64,000 bases of DNA from Vibrio hannami (GTDB taxonomy: Bacteria; Pseudomonadota; Gammaproteobacteria; Enterobacterales; Vibrionaceae). This document shows, in pieces, positions 1 to 8,664 of this stretch. Below the pieces are notes generated by a model. It saw only the letters and a program-made list of their open reading frames with translations, was not told the origin of the DNA and did no database searches. Position 1 is the stretch's first letter. Each line of letters starts with the position of its first letter. A program made the position numbers and the translations under genes. Location of the stretch: the NCBI RefSeq assembly GCF_029589055.1, contig NZ_JARQZP010000007.1, forward strand, positions 1,240,001 through 1,304,000, read 5' to 3'.

Positions 1-156
1 TTCAAAAAACGCCTTTACCGCCGCCTGATTGGTTAGATCCAATTCCGAAAAATCACGCGTTACAATTTCAACATCATCAAATTTTTGCAGCTGACGACAA
101 ATCGCAGAGCCAACCATACCTTTATGACCAGCAACAAATACTCTTTTCTTTTCCAT
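1..156 (-). CDS. fcl: GDP-L-fucose synthase, N-terminal fragment
   Basis: Start of a short-chain epimerase/reductase that runs off the left edge; the first 52 codons are present. The frame begins MEKKRVFVAGHKGMVGSA, the glycine-rich NADP-binding loop (GHxGMVG) typical of GDP-4-keto-6-deoxy-mannose 3,5-epimerase/4-reductase, followed by the acidic-strand region SELDLTN. The family converts the product of GDP-mannose 4,6-dehydratase into GDP-L-fucose in the cytoplasm. It lies directly downstream of gmd on the same strand, the usual gmd-fcl order, which supports the call. The rest of the protein, including the SYK catalytic residues, is outside the window. Confidence 0.85.
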   Translation of the reverse strand, partial: MEKKRVFVAGHKGMVGSAICRQLQKFDDVEIVTRDFSELDLTNQAAVKAFFE

Positions 157-204
157 TCTTAAAACCCGTTCTGCACAGTTCAACAGGCTCAGCTACAAAC
201 CGCT

Positions 205-238
205 ATAACCTGTAACCTGTAACCTGTAACCTGTAACC
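205..238. repeat. Tandem 7-bp repeat between fcl and gmd
   Basis: Four full copies of TGTAACC in a row, preceded by a partial copy, fill much of the 86-bp gap between gmd and fcl. A one-base variant array lies at 15377-15408. No function is apparent; it is a likely slippage site. Confidence 0.8.
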
Positions 239-242
239 CAGC

Positions 243-1367
243 CTACCCTTCTACAGATACACTTACATCGTAACCATGCTCTTTAAGTAACGCGTGCTGA
301 CGAGCCTTCTTAAGATCTTGCTCTATCATTTCTGCACACATTTCCTCAACAGTAATCTCGGGAACCCAACCTAATTTCTCTTTTGCTTTCGCTGGATCGC
401 CCAATAGCGTTTCTACCTCTGCTGGTCGGTAGTATTTAGGATCTACACGAACAATTACATCACCTACGCTCAATGCTGGAGCTTTATCACCTTCAATCGC
501 TGTAATGGTAGCGATCTCATTTTCAGCTTCTCCAGAGAACTCCAGAGTAATTCCCAGCTCTTGAGCCGAGATACGCACAAACTCACGTACAGAAATTTGT
601 TTGCCCGTCGCGATAACAAAGTCTTCTGCATGATCCTGTTGAAGCATCATCCACTGCATACGCACGTAATCTTTAGCGTGTCCCCAGTCACGTAGAGAAT
701 CCATATTACCCAGGTACAGACACTTCTCTAGTCCAAGAGAGATATTAGATAAACCACGTGTAATCTTACGAGTTACAAAGGTTTCACCACGGCGTGGTGA
801 CTCGTGGTTAAATAGAATACCGTTACAAGCATACATGCCGTATGCTTCGCGGTAGTTTACTGTAATCCAGTAAGCGTACATTTTTGCTACAGCGTAAGGA
901 GAACGCGGATGGAAAGGTGTGGTTTCTGTTTGCGGAATTTCCTGAACCAGGCCATAAAGCTCAGAAGTTGATGCCTGATAAAAACGCACTTTCTTTTCCA
1001 TACCGAGGAAGCGAATAGCTTCTAGCAAGCGAAGTGTACCCATAGCATCCACGTCAGCAGTATATTCCGGTGCTTCAAATGAAACAGCAACATGAGATTG
1101 TGCACCCAGGTTATAGACTTCATCTGGCTGAACTTCACGAATAATACGTGTTAGGTTAGATGTATCCGTTAAATCACCATAATGTAGGAAGAAGCTTGGG
1201 TTCTCTTCATGTGGATCCTGGTATATATGATCGACACGTTCAGTATTAAATAGCGAAGCACGACGTTTAATACCGTGAACTTCATAGCCTTTTTCTAATA
1301 GAAATTCTGCTAGGTACGAACCGTCCTGGCCCGTAACACCCGTGATTAGAGCAACCTTTTTTGACAT
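243..1367 (-). CDS. gmd: GDP-mannose 4,6-dehydratase
   Basis: Cytoplasmic NADP-dependent dehydratase that makes GDP-4-keto-6-deoxy-D-mannose, the precursor of GDP-fucose, GDP-rhamnose or GDP-perosamine. At 374 residues it is full length for the family. Visible marks are the N-terminal GVTGQDGSYL nucleotide loop, the STSELYG strand with catalytic Ser/Thr and Glu, the YAVAK catalytic Tyr-Lys pair, and the SPRRGETFVTRK substrate/tetramer segment. Base composition is closer to the chromosome than to the AT-rich genes just upstream, fitting a conserved sugar-nucleotide gene at the end of a variable cassette. With the adjacent fcl it points to fucose in the polysaccharide. Confidence 0.96.
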   Translation of the reverse strand: MSKKVALITGVTGQDGSYLAEFLLEKGYEVHGIKRRASLFNTERVDHIYQDPHEENPSFFLHYGDLTDTSNLTRIIREVQPDEVYNLGAQSHVAVSFEAPEYTADVDAMGTLRLLEAIRFLGMEKKVRFYQASTSELYGLVQEIPQTETTPFHPRSPYAVAKMYAYWITVNYREAYGMYACNGILFNHESPRRGETFVTRKITRGLSNISLGLEKCLYLGNMDSLRDWGHAKDYVRMQWMMLQQDHAEDFVIATGKQISVREFVRISAQELGITLEFSGEAENEIATITAIEGDKAPALSVGDVIVRVDPKYYRPAEVETLLGDPAKAKEKLGWVPEITVEEMCAEMIEQDLKKARQHALLKEHGYDVSVSVEG

Positions 1368-1475
1368 TTTTATATCCTAAGAATAAATAGAGGCCCGACG
1401 CGATAATTCGGGAAATTAAATTTGTTTAGATTAGTTAAGAAATAAATTTGCAGTTTGAAACAAACAAATAAGAAA

Positions 1476-2258
1476 TTAGCTTTCGTTAGAGTTGACTGGA
1501 TTAGGTTTATTGAATAACCTTGCTTTAAAAAGTTGTATAGAAAAATGATAAATAAAGCGAGGATTCTGTTTTAAGTAGCGCTTCCACAACCTTTTTGGTT
1601 CACTAGCTAGCCTAAACGCCCATTCTAGTCCCGCTTTTTGCATCCACCTCGGTGCGTGCTTTTTACTACCTGAAATGAAATCAAATGCGGCGCCAACGCC
1701 TAACATCACACAACTTAATGAATCTTTATGTTGCGCCATCCATCTTTCTTGTTTGGGGCATCCAATCCCAACAAACAGAACATCCACTTCTGCATTATTA
1801 ATATCATCTATTATGTTTTTGTCTTCTTCTTCAGACAGAGCTCTAAATGGTGGTGAAAAAGAATAAGTAATAGATATACTTGGATAGGATTTCTTTAGAA
1901 CTTCGATGACTTTATCAAGTACTTCGTCTGATGACCCTCCATATAGACCAATTTTAAGATCACTAGTATTACTTAATTCACACAAGGAATTAGTTATATC
2001 CTGACCCCGGACTTGTTGTGCTTCTTTATGACCTAATAGTTTTTGAGCCCAATAAATAGGACGACCATCTGGAATCACTAGATCGGCGCCATTTACAACT
2101 TCTCGAAACTCTCTAGAATCAAAAGTTTCCATACACATATGGACGTTTGAAACACATATATATTGGCCTACAGTGCGTAATCGCACATACTCTGAGATTT
2201 TTTTAATTACTTGGGCAGTATCGACAACATCGACAGTCATTTTGATTATCTTAGTCAT
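1476..2258 (-). CDS. WecG/TagA/CpsF-family glycosyltransferase
   Basis: A 260-residue protein of family GT26, enzymes that add a sugar (for example ManNAcA or glucose) to a lipid-linked acceptor on the cytoplasmic face of the inner membrane. Diagnostic pieces are IPDGRPIYWAQ near residue 65, the GLYGGSS loop near 105, VLFVGIGCPKQERWM near 160, and the C-terminal block GAAFDFISGSKKHAPRWMQKAG followed by a basic region. Its place between GT4 and gmd implies it adds one sugar of the repeat unit. The exact donor cannot be told. Confidence 0.88.
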   Translation of the reverse strand: MTKIIKMTVDVVDTAQVIKKISEYVRLRTVGQYICVSNVHMCMETFDSREFREVVNGADLVIPDGRPIYWAQKLLGHKEAQQVRGQDITNSLCELSNTSDLKIGLYGGSSDEVLDKVIEVLKKSYPSISITYSFSPPFRALSEEEDKNIIDDINNAEVDVLFVGIGCPKQERWMAQHKDSLSCVMLGVGAAFDFISGSKKHAPRWMQKAGLEWAFRLASEPKRLWKRYLKQNPRFIYHFSIQLFKARLFNKPNPVNSNES

Positions 2259-2283
2259 ATAGGTCCCTCAGTCTTTATATTCT

Positions 2284-3318
2284 TCAAACTTCTTCATACA
2301 GCTCAATGATAGCTTTATTTACTACCTTTTTTGAAAAATGCTTATTTTTTAGCATGGATGCGTTTTGAGCCAACTTAGTTCTAAGTTCTTTACTTCCGAT
2401 AATTATTTCCAAGTTTTGCGTGAGCATTGTCAAGTCGCCCGGTTTAAAGATGAGTGCATTTAATCCATGTTCAAATAAGTCTGGAACGCCACCTACATCG
2501 GAAGTAATAATCGGCAACTCGTAAGCTAGAGCGTCTAATATTGCCATTGGGAATCCTTCAGCATAGCTGGGCAGACAAAACACTGACGCTGAAGAAAAGT
2601 TGGCTGTCTTTTCTTCATTTTTCACCCAACCGAGAAACTCTACATTATGCTCAACTCCATTTTCTCTGGCTATTTGCTTGCCTAACTCTATATTTCCATT
2701 TCCGGCAAACTTGAGCTTCCAATTTTCACTATTTTTTAAGTTAGAAAAAGCTTTTATAAGATCAACAAAACCCTTTCTTTGATTAAGTGTACCAGCGAAA
2801 AGAATTGAGTTTTCTTTAAAATTTAGTATTGGTGTATTCACTGGCATGCAAGGATTATATATCACGTTAACATCAATATTACCACCAAGAGAATTTTGCA
2901 CGATCTTTTTCCAATAAGGGGATAGTACAACCACTTTAGAAGACAATTTAAAAACAATGTAATAAAGAGGCTTAAAACGGGATTTAATCGTCGTTTCTGG
3001 GCTAAAAGAGTGAAAATGAATTATTATCTTTTTTCTGGCAAAAAAGGCTGGAAAAATATAGAAGCATTTTCTAACCAAAGAAGAAGGCTCACTTAAGTGT
3101 ACGTGAAAGATATCATACCTCAAAAATATGGTATAAAACTTAAATAGTGACTTAACAAAAATCAATAGTTTGTTTTTTATGGTGCTATCAATGTGTGTTT
3201 CCAACCAATAGCATCCATACTTATTCCAAAATTCACATTGCTCGTGCGACTTTACTACTGATGTTATTCCACCTCTTGTTGACCTTGAGGTAGATATGAC
3301 TAATACCTTTTTAACCAT
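2284..3318 (-). CDS. Glycosyltransferase family 4
   Basis: A 344-residue GT-B enzyme. The N-terminal half carries a GGITSVV-type acceptor loop near residue 16. The C-terminal Rossmann domain has ILFAGTLNQRKG near 175, the sugar-nucleotide motif YAEGFPMAILDAL near 255 (an E-x7-type retaining signature), and GGVPDLFEHG. It presumably transfers one sugar onto the undecaprenyl-linked repeat unit. The start overlaps the acetyltransferase stop by 8 bp, so the two are translationally coupled. The gene is AT-rich like its neighbours up to 8.6 kb. Donor and linkage cannot be assigned. Confidence 0.88.
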   Translation of the reverse strand: MVKKVLVISTSRSTRGGITSVVKSHEQCEFWNKYGCYWLETHIDSTIKNKLLIFVKSLFKFYTIFLRYDIFHVHLSEPSSLVRKCFYIFPAFFARKKIIIHFHSFSPETTIKSRFKPLYYIVFKLSSKVVVLSPYWKKIVQNSLGGNIDVNVIYNPCMPVNTPILNFKENSILFAGTLNQRKGFVDLIKAFSNLKNSENWKLKFAGNGNIELGKQIARENGVEHNVEFLGWVKNEEKTANFSSASVFCLPSYAEGFPMAILDALAYELPIITSDVGGVPDLFEHGLNALIFKPGDLTMLTQNLEIIIGSKELRTKLAQNASMLKNKHFSKKVVNKAIIELYEEV

Positions 3319-3796
3319 TCAAAACCCTAACTTTATTTTCATTAACAACAGTCAACCCGGAATCGATAGTTTTCAATATAGTAGTTCCAGCCCCAATAAT
3401 AACATTACTACCAATTGTTATATCGCCAACTAATACTGAGTGCGCACCAATATCAACGTTATCACCAATTATAGGAGCCTTACCATTATTGTATTTTATA
3501 CCAATGGTCGTAGATTGACGCATCGTCACATTTTTCCCAATTATTACGCTTGGATGAACAACTACACCAACACCATGGTATAGCACAAACCCTTCACCGA
3601 TCGAAACACGTAGTGGTATATCTATTCCCAGTATCCACTGGACAGTTAATTTATATAAAAAACTCAAAGGAAAAAATAACACCTTTGTGAATATGCTCAC
3701 TTGAGATAATCTGCATATCCTAAACAAAATAATAAATATTAAACCTTTAGTATTACCTTTGTTACGAACGATGTCTCTTACTAAATGATTCTTCAT
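3311..3796 (-). CDS. Serine O-acetyltransferase-like hexapeptide acetyltransferase
   Basis: A 161-residue left-handed beta-helix acyltransferase. The C-terminal two thirds show imperfect hexapeptide repeats (IGEGFVLYHGVGVVVHPSV, IIGKNVTMRQ, IGDNVDIGAHSVLVG, IGSNVIIGAGTTIL), with the His-containing turn typical of CysE/WbbJ-type enzymes. The N-terminus is hydrophobic and basic (FIILFRICRL) rather than the full CysE helical domain, a form common in polysaccharide clusters. It most likely O-acetylates a sugar of the repeat unit using acetyl-CoA. It overlaps wzy by 35 bp and the downstream GT4 by 8 bp. Confidence 0.85.
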   Translation of the reverse strand: MKNHLVRDIVRNKGNTKGLIFIILFRICRLSQVSIFTKVLFFPLSFLYKLTVQWILGIDIPLRVSIGEGFVLYHGVGVVVHPSVIIGKNVTMRQSTTIGIKYNNGKAPIIGDNVDIGAHSVLVGDITIGSNVIIGAGTTILKTIDSGLTVVNENKVRVLNG

Positions 3797-4996
3797 CTAT
3801 GTTGTCACTCTCATACTTAATAAAATAAAAAATACTAGCAAACAGTATGTTTAAAACAAATAAATTACCGCCTTGAACCAGGTTAAAAATCACATAAATA
3901 ACTAGTACCGAAAGTGCAAAAGAATAATGCTTACTTGATTTATGCGCCTGCAAAAATGAAAATAAACTTATAAAAAACAACACAAATAAAGTAAAACCAA
4001 CAATACCGTGGTGGTTAAGTGCATCGACGAAAGCGTTGTGAGAAAATATTCTGAGCCCTATCAGTTCTTCCATTCTTATCATTGAACTCTCCTTGCCCAC
4101 TCCCCAAAAAATTGTTAACAAATCTGAATTAATTATCTCCAAGATATTGTAATATGAGAAAAGTAACCTTCCAGAACCTATGCGTTCGTACCAATACTGC
4201 TCTACATATATATTATTGTCATAGATCCTCGACATAAATATTTCATTGGATGCTAATAAGGTCGACACTATTAATAAGCTTACTGTCAAAATAAGTATAT
4301 ACTTTATGTTGAACCTATAAAAACTGAAAGTAAAAACCAATACTCCGACAAGTAACATCAGCCATCCCGTTCGAACATAAGTCATATAAACGAAAACACT
4401 CGAAATAACGAACAATAATAAATAAGGGTATGTTTTATTTGACTCAGAGTACCTATATAAAAAATATACTGAAGATATAGATGTTAATATTCCGGTGTTA
4501 TGTGATTTCTGAAAAACTCCTACTAATCCGCTAGTCTCCATACCTAACAATGCGAGTGAATAACCATCAGAGATAGGCTCTAAAATATTAAGTACAAATG
4601 GTACACTTGAAAAAACAATAAATAAACATAACGTATCCATGACAAAAATAGGTTGAACTGCTCCTCTTTTTTAGAAACTTTTGATATAGAATGCAAAGCG
4701 GTAAACCATAAAGGTAACGAAATCACCAAAAAGAAATCAGAGAAAGTGGACATTGGAAAATCAAATAAGTCACTAGATAAGAGTTGCTTAAACGAAAACA
4801 TATATAACACAAATATAAATAGTGGAAATTTATAAAGCCTTAATATAGACACCAGCATTAACAATAAAATTAAGCTAGGTTTCCATATCTGAGAGACTTT
4901 AATTCCACCTAAATTATATGAATCTAAGTAATGTAATATGAACAACAATACAATAATAAAACTTGTTGTGACATGTTTCTTTTTTAATTGGAGCAT
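3762..4996 (-). pseudogene. wzy: O-antigen/EPS polymerase Wzy-like, split by a frameshift
   Basis: Two overlapping open frames (4996-4580 and 4640-3762) each encode half of a polytopic inner-membrane protein. The first has about four hydrophobic segments. The second carries the polymerase-like periplasmic GVFQKSH element near its start and several more helices. Adding one base to the run of six T (coding strand; positions 4610-4615) joins them as ...YLLFF-SSVPFVLN..., giving a continuous 411-residue protein, the usual Wzy size. Wzy links repeat units in the periplasm and the operon has no other polymerase candidate, so loss would matter. A sequencing indel is as likely as a real mutation. Confidence 0.75.
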
Positions 4997-5856
4997 ACGA
5001 TAGTGTGATATGACTTCTTTGCAAAATATTTAATTACTGTTTTGACCCTGTTGTTCATGATCAATTCAAAAACTTCATTAGTTTTAACATCAACTTGAGG
5101 ATATTCATACAGTTTTTCTAATAGTGCTAGTTTAGTTTTTCGATCACTATTGGAGTGATATTTAGATATTAGCCTTGCATAGGCTAATCTGATTTTTTTT
5201 GATTTTGAACTGCTTATTCTTCCAGAATTGTGTTTTGCATCAACAATGTAAGTTTTTTCATGAATATTATATAGGGGCCCAAAATTTTTTGAAATCCTTA
5301 TCCACATATCCCAATCTTGCCAAGCAGGCAGCTCTTCATCAAACAACCCAGAATCAACAAAATACTTCTTTTTAGTGAATATCTGATTGCCTATTTTGTT
5401 TTCTGAGACAAGTTCATGATGAAAAGCTTTATCAGCTCTAGTCGTATTTTTGTACTTACCCTCGCCGACCAGGTATTTTTCGTCATCAAATAGCCCAGAC
5501 ATAGCATTATTATCTAGTCCACTTTTTTCAATAAGTTTCCAGTGTTTAACAAATTTTTCAATCCTATCAAATTCAAAATAGTCGTCGTCATCTAGACCAG
5601 TAACATATTTTCCTGATGACATTTTGATAGCTTTATTTCTAGCTGCACATGCTCCTTTAGATTCTTTACCAAGTATAATTTTTATTCTTTCATTTTTGAT
5701 TTGTGATAGGTATAGGTGAGTGTCATCTGTTGAACCATCATCAGACACAATAATTTCGATATTTTTATATGACTGAGAAAGTACTGATTCAACAGCTCTT
5801 TGCAGTAGATCAACACGGTTTTTTGTTGTTATATATACGGAAACCAAGTCATTCAT
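4984..5856 (-). CDS. Glycosyltransferase family 2
   Basis: A 290-residue GT-A enzyme. The start chosen is the ATG at 5856, which has AGGAA 8 bases upstream and opens directly into VSVYITTKNR, the first strand of the fold. Further marks are VSDDGSTDDT near residue 40, the metal-binding GLDDDDYF (DxD) near 90, and an ...AWQDWDMWIRI acceptor-side motif near 190. It should add a sugar to the lipid-linked repeat unit at the cytoplasmic face of the membrane. It overlaps the start of wzy by 13 bp. Donor unknown. Confidence 0.88.
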   Translation of the reverse strand: MNDLVSVYITTKNRVDLLQRAVESVLSQSYKNIEIIVSDDGSTDDTHLYLSQIKNERIKIILGKESKGACAARNKAIKMSSGKYVTGLDDDDYFEFDRIEKFVKHWKLIEKSGLDNNAMSGLFDDEKYLVGEGKYKNTTRADKAFHHELVSENKIGNQIFTKKKYFVDSGLFDEELPAWQDWDMWIRISKNFGPLYNIHEKTYIVDAKHNSGRISSSKSKKIRLAYARLISKYHSNSDRKTKLALLEKLYEYPQVDVKTNEVFELIMNNRVKTVIKYFAKKSYHTIVCSN

Positions 5857-5904
5857 AAATAGAATTCCTATTAAACTATAATAAATAAAAAACACCTGAT
5901 AAAG

Positions 5905-7179
5905 CTAAATATAATTTCTATAATATATTAACGATAAGGGCATGTTTATATGTATTTTCAAGAATATTGCTTTATTAAAAAAGTAGTTAAATAGTGTAAG
6001 ATTAAGAAACTCACAAATTAATATGCTATAAGCTGCACCGACCAAACCATATGTAGACACTGAGTAATAGCTAACACCTAAACTAATAATGGAAGAAAGT
6101 ACGACTTTTTTCATCAAATATTGAGCACCTCCTTTCATTGAAGTCAATACTCTGTTATTAATGAACGTTAAAGTTGAACACAGTGCTGATAATGACAATA
6201 ACCAAATAGAACTAGATGCAACACTATATACATCACCGTATGCTAAACTAACCAAAGTTTCTGAAGCGAGGCCAAGAAGAACGATAATTGGGATGGATAG
6301 TAAAATCATACACAAATTAACAAAACCATAGCCTATCACCTGATTCTCTTCCTTGTCTTGCATAACTCTAGATATCAAAGTGATCCCCACAGATTGAGGA
6401 AGAAACAACCAAAAGTAAGAAAGTGTAAAAGCAACAGTATAAATACCCAAGGACTCAAATCCCATTACAATACCTAATACAAATTCGTTTACTTTGACAT
6501 ATATGAACGTACAAACAACACTAACTAATAACGGCAAACCTCTGATAAAAAAGCTTTTAGCGTAAACCGTTCCCTTATTTACTTCGACAAGGCCGAATTT
6601 ATTTTTCTTATAAAAAAAACAAATTAAGCCTTCTATAAAGTACGGAATAACAAAATACCAAAAATTGGCTGTTATTAACACTAACAACAACCTCAAAGCT
6701 AATGATGTCGCTTTTGAAAGCATTGAACCTATTGCATTATATCTTGAATTTAATGAACCATTAAAATAATACTGATAAGTATCTAAACCTAAGAACATGT
6801 GAGAAATAACTACTAAAACAATAAATAATACATCTTCTAGATCATATTCAAGTGCATAAAGAGCAATGGCTGTCATTGTCGTAAATAGAAGAAAGGCACA
6901 AACCCTAAAACTTAAAGAGTACTGTATATAGATCCTTGCTCTTGTTGGTTTTTTTGCAGCTAAGTTGTAAATTATATGGCTTGAACCCCACTGGCTAAAG
7001 GCGACTGCCATACCAGAAACCGCAACGCCAAATGATAGCTTGCCTAGAGTATCTGGTCCAAGATATCTTGCCACTATAATGGAAACAATAAATCCACCAA
7101 GAATAAGAAACATTTTATCAATTAACAACCAAATAATATTGATTATATGCTTATTACTAAACAGCCTTTTATTTATCAT
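5905..7179 (-). CDS. wzx: Wzx-type repeat-unit flippase (MOP/PST family)
   Basis: A 424-residue inner-membrane protein with about 12 hydrophobic segments. The N-terminal signature ARYLGPDTLGKLSFG is typical of PST-type flippases, and KVNEFVLGIVMG occurs mid-protein. It is inferred to flip undecaprenyl-PP-linked repeat units to the periplasm for Wzy. It overlaps the upstream DUF2264 gene by 11 bp. The gene is strongly AT-rich, in keeping with a transferred serotype-type cassette. Two other flippases in this window (44020 and 50830) belong to different operons. Confidence 0.88.
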   Translation of the reverse strand: MINKRLFSNKHIINIIWLLIDKMFLILGGFIVSIIVARYLGPDTLGKLSFGVAVSGMAVAFSQWGSSHIIYNLAAKKPTRARIYIQYSLSFRVCAFLLFTTMTAIALYALEYDLEDVLFIVLVVISHMFLGLDTYQYYFNGSLNSRYNAIGSMLSKATSLALRLLLVLITANFWYFVIPYFIEGLICFFYKKNKFGLVEVNKGTVYAKSFFIRGLPLLVSVVCTFIYVKVNEFVLGIVMGFESLGIYTVAFTLSYFWLFLPQSVGITLISRVMQDKEENQVIGYGFVNLCMILLSIPIIVLLGLASETLVSLAYGDVYSVASSSIWLLSLSALCSTLTFINNRVLTSMKGGAQYLMKKVVLSSIISLGVSYYSVSTYGLVGAAYSILICEFLNLTLFNYFFNKAIFLKIHINMPLSLIYYRNYI

Positions 7180-8548
7180 TATATATTACAGCTCTTCTAT
7201 ACTGATAATCATAATTATCTGGCCTAGAACCTTTTTTAAATATTAGTTCTTTAAGTTTATACTTTAGACTTCTATTTTTTATACCAGGGTGCGGCATATT
7301 TTTATTTTCAACTATTCTTAACTCTATCGCTCGTTCGTTCTTAATACCGGTTAGAATGTACCTTCCTTCATTAGCACTTATTTTGAAATCACGTATTTCA
7401 ATGGGAAGAGACTTCTCTCGATAACCTTTAAAGTTTTCATATTCAAAAAGGTATAAAATAATAGGTCTAAGAGACCACAACGAACTACCTGAACAGCTAT
7501 ATTCGTTAAAAAGTCTTTCATCGTCATTCAGCAGTCCTTGGCTCAGAATGGATTTGGAGTTCTTTTCGTATCTCCAATAGTGTTTCCAGATAACATTCAT
7601 CGCTCGTATAGCCACGCCTTTAGGTACTATATCTTCTTTATAAATCGCACCAATCAATAACGGTACAGAGATCGCATATTTATAGCACGCGCTTCTTCCA
7701 TAAAAAGGAATCCCATTGGGTGATACAAAATGTTTATATTGACTTAAAAACGTTTCAAAACTTTCATCAATGAATATAGAATATCTATTTTGATTGATTT
7801 TTAACAACCAGTAAATCGCATAATAAAATCCCCATGCATTATAGTAGTCAAAATTCCCATTGATTCCATCTCGAAACCAACCTTCACTATTCCTAAAAGA
7901 CAACAATTTATCATAAATATCTTGTCTAAATTCTACTTCGGCCCCTAATTCTAAAAGAACCTCCATGATAATGAGTTTAAAGAACAACCAATTATTCTCT
8001 ACGGTTTCTTTATATAGTGCTTTTTTTAACCAAGATATAATATTTTCTTTGACATCATTATTTAAACTTGACCATACCGTGTCCTTAAGTATCCAAATAG
8101 ACAATGCAACATCACACATTTCAACTATTAGTTGGTCAAAATCTTGTGGGTCACCCCAATAACAAGCGCTAGCTCTGTCAGTTGCGGAACTCACGACAGC
8201 TGTATACATATCTATCAATTGTTCTTTAGAATGTCTCAAACATAACTCTTCATGTCGCTTTATACAAACAGACAATAGCGGCAGTATTCTTGCTACAGAC
8301 TCTATTGAGTCAATTTTCCTGTTTTTATTACTGATAAAACCAGGATATGATGCATGGCTCCCTTTTAAAAACGAATATCTCTCGTATACATCTAAAATGT
8401 AGCTAATTACTGTATTACAAATTCCAATCGAATCTAGCCCTTCCAACTCCTCCGGCTTAGCTAGTTCATTTGCAAACTTATTACAGCTATCTAAGCTGTA
8501 ATACTTATACCTGTTGATTTGTTCTTTAATTTTTCTATACACAGTCAT
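7169..8548 (-). CDS. DUF2264 family protein (putative polysaccharide-active enzyme)
   Basis: A 459-residue soluble protein without a signal peptide, read from the ATG at 8548; an in-frame TTG 45 bases upstream is a weaker alternative. Blocks resemble DUF2264, a predicted alpha/alpha-toroid family related to glycoside hydrolases and lyases: KGSHASYPGF near residue 70, IESVARILPLL near 90, ACYWGDPQDFDQ near 135, NNWLFFK near 190, WFRDGINGNFDYYNAWGFYY near 225, and PNGIPFYGRSACYKYA near 280. The catalytic role is unproven. Within a Wzy-type operon it might trim or edit the polysaccharide, although the lack of an export signal argues for a cytoplasmic substrate. Overlaps wzx by 11 bp. Confidence 0.72.
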   Translation of the reverse strand: MTVYRKIKEQINRYKYYSLDSCNKFANELAKPEELEGLDSIGICNTVISYILDVYERYSFLKGSHASYPGFISNKNRKIDSIESVARILPLLSVCIKRHEELCLRHSKEQLIDMYTAVVSSATDRASACYWGDPQDFDQLIVEMCDVALSIWILKDTVWSSLNNDVKENIISWLKKALYKETVENNWLFFKLIIMEVLLELGAEVEFRQDIYDKLLSFRNSEGWFRDGINGNFDYYNAWGFYYAIYWLLKINQNRYSIFIDESFETFLSQYKHFVSPNGIPFYGRSACYKYAISVPLLIGAIYKEDIVPKGVAIRAMNVIWKHYWRYEKNSKSILSQGLLNDDERLFNEYSCSGSSLWSLRPIILYLFEYENFKGYREKSLPIEIRDFKISANEGRYILTGIKNERAIELRIVENKNMPHPGIKNRSLKYKLKELIFKKGSRPDNYDYQYRRAVIYNDK

Positions 8549-8664
8549 TTTTATCAAACAGAATTTAGATATAGTAATTTTATTAACGAACAATTAAATA
8601 ACTCACACTAACGCGAATAACTAAATCATAAGTTAAATGTTTTTGAATCATTTCCAACACGACA

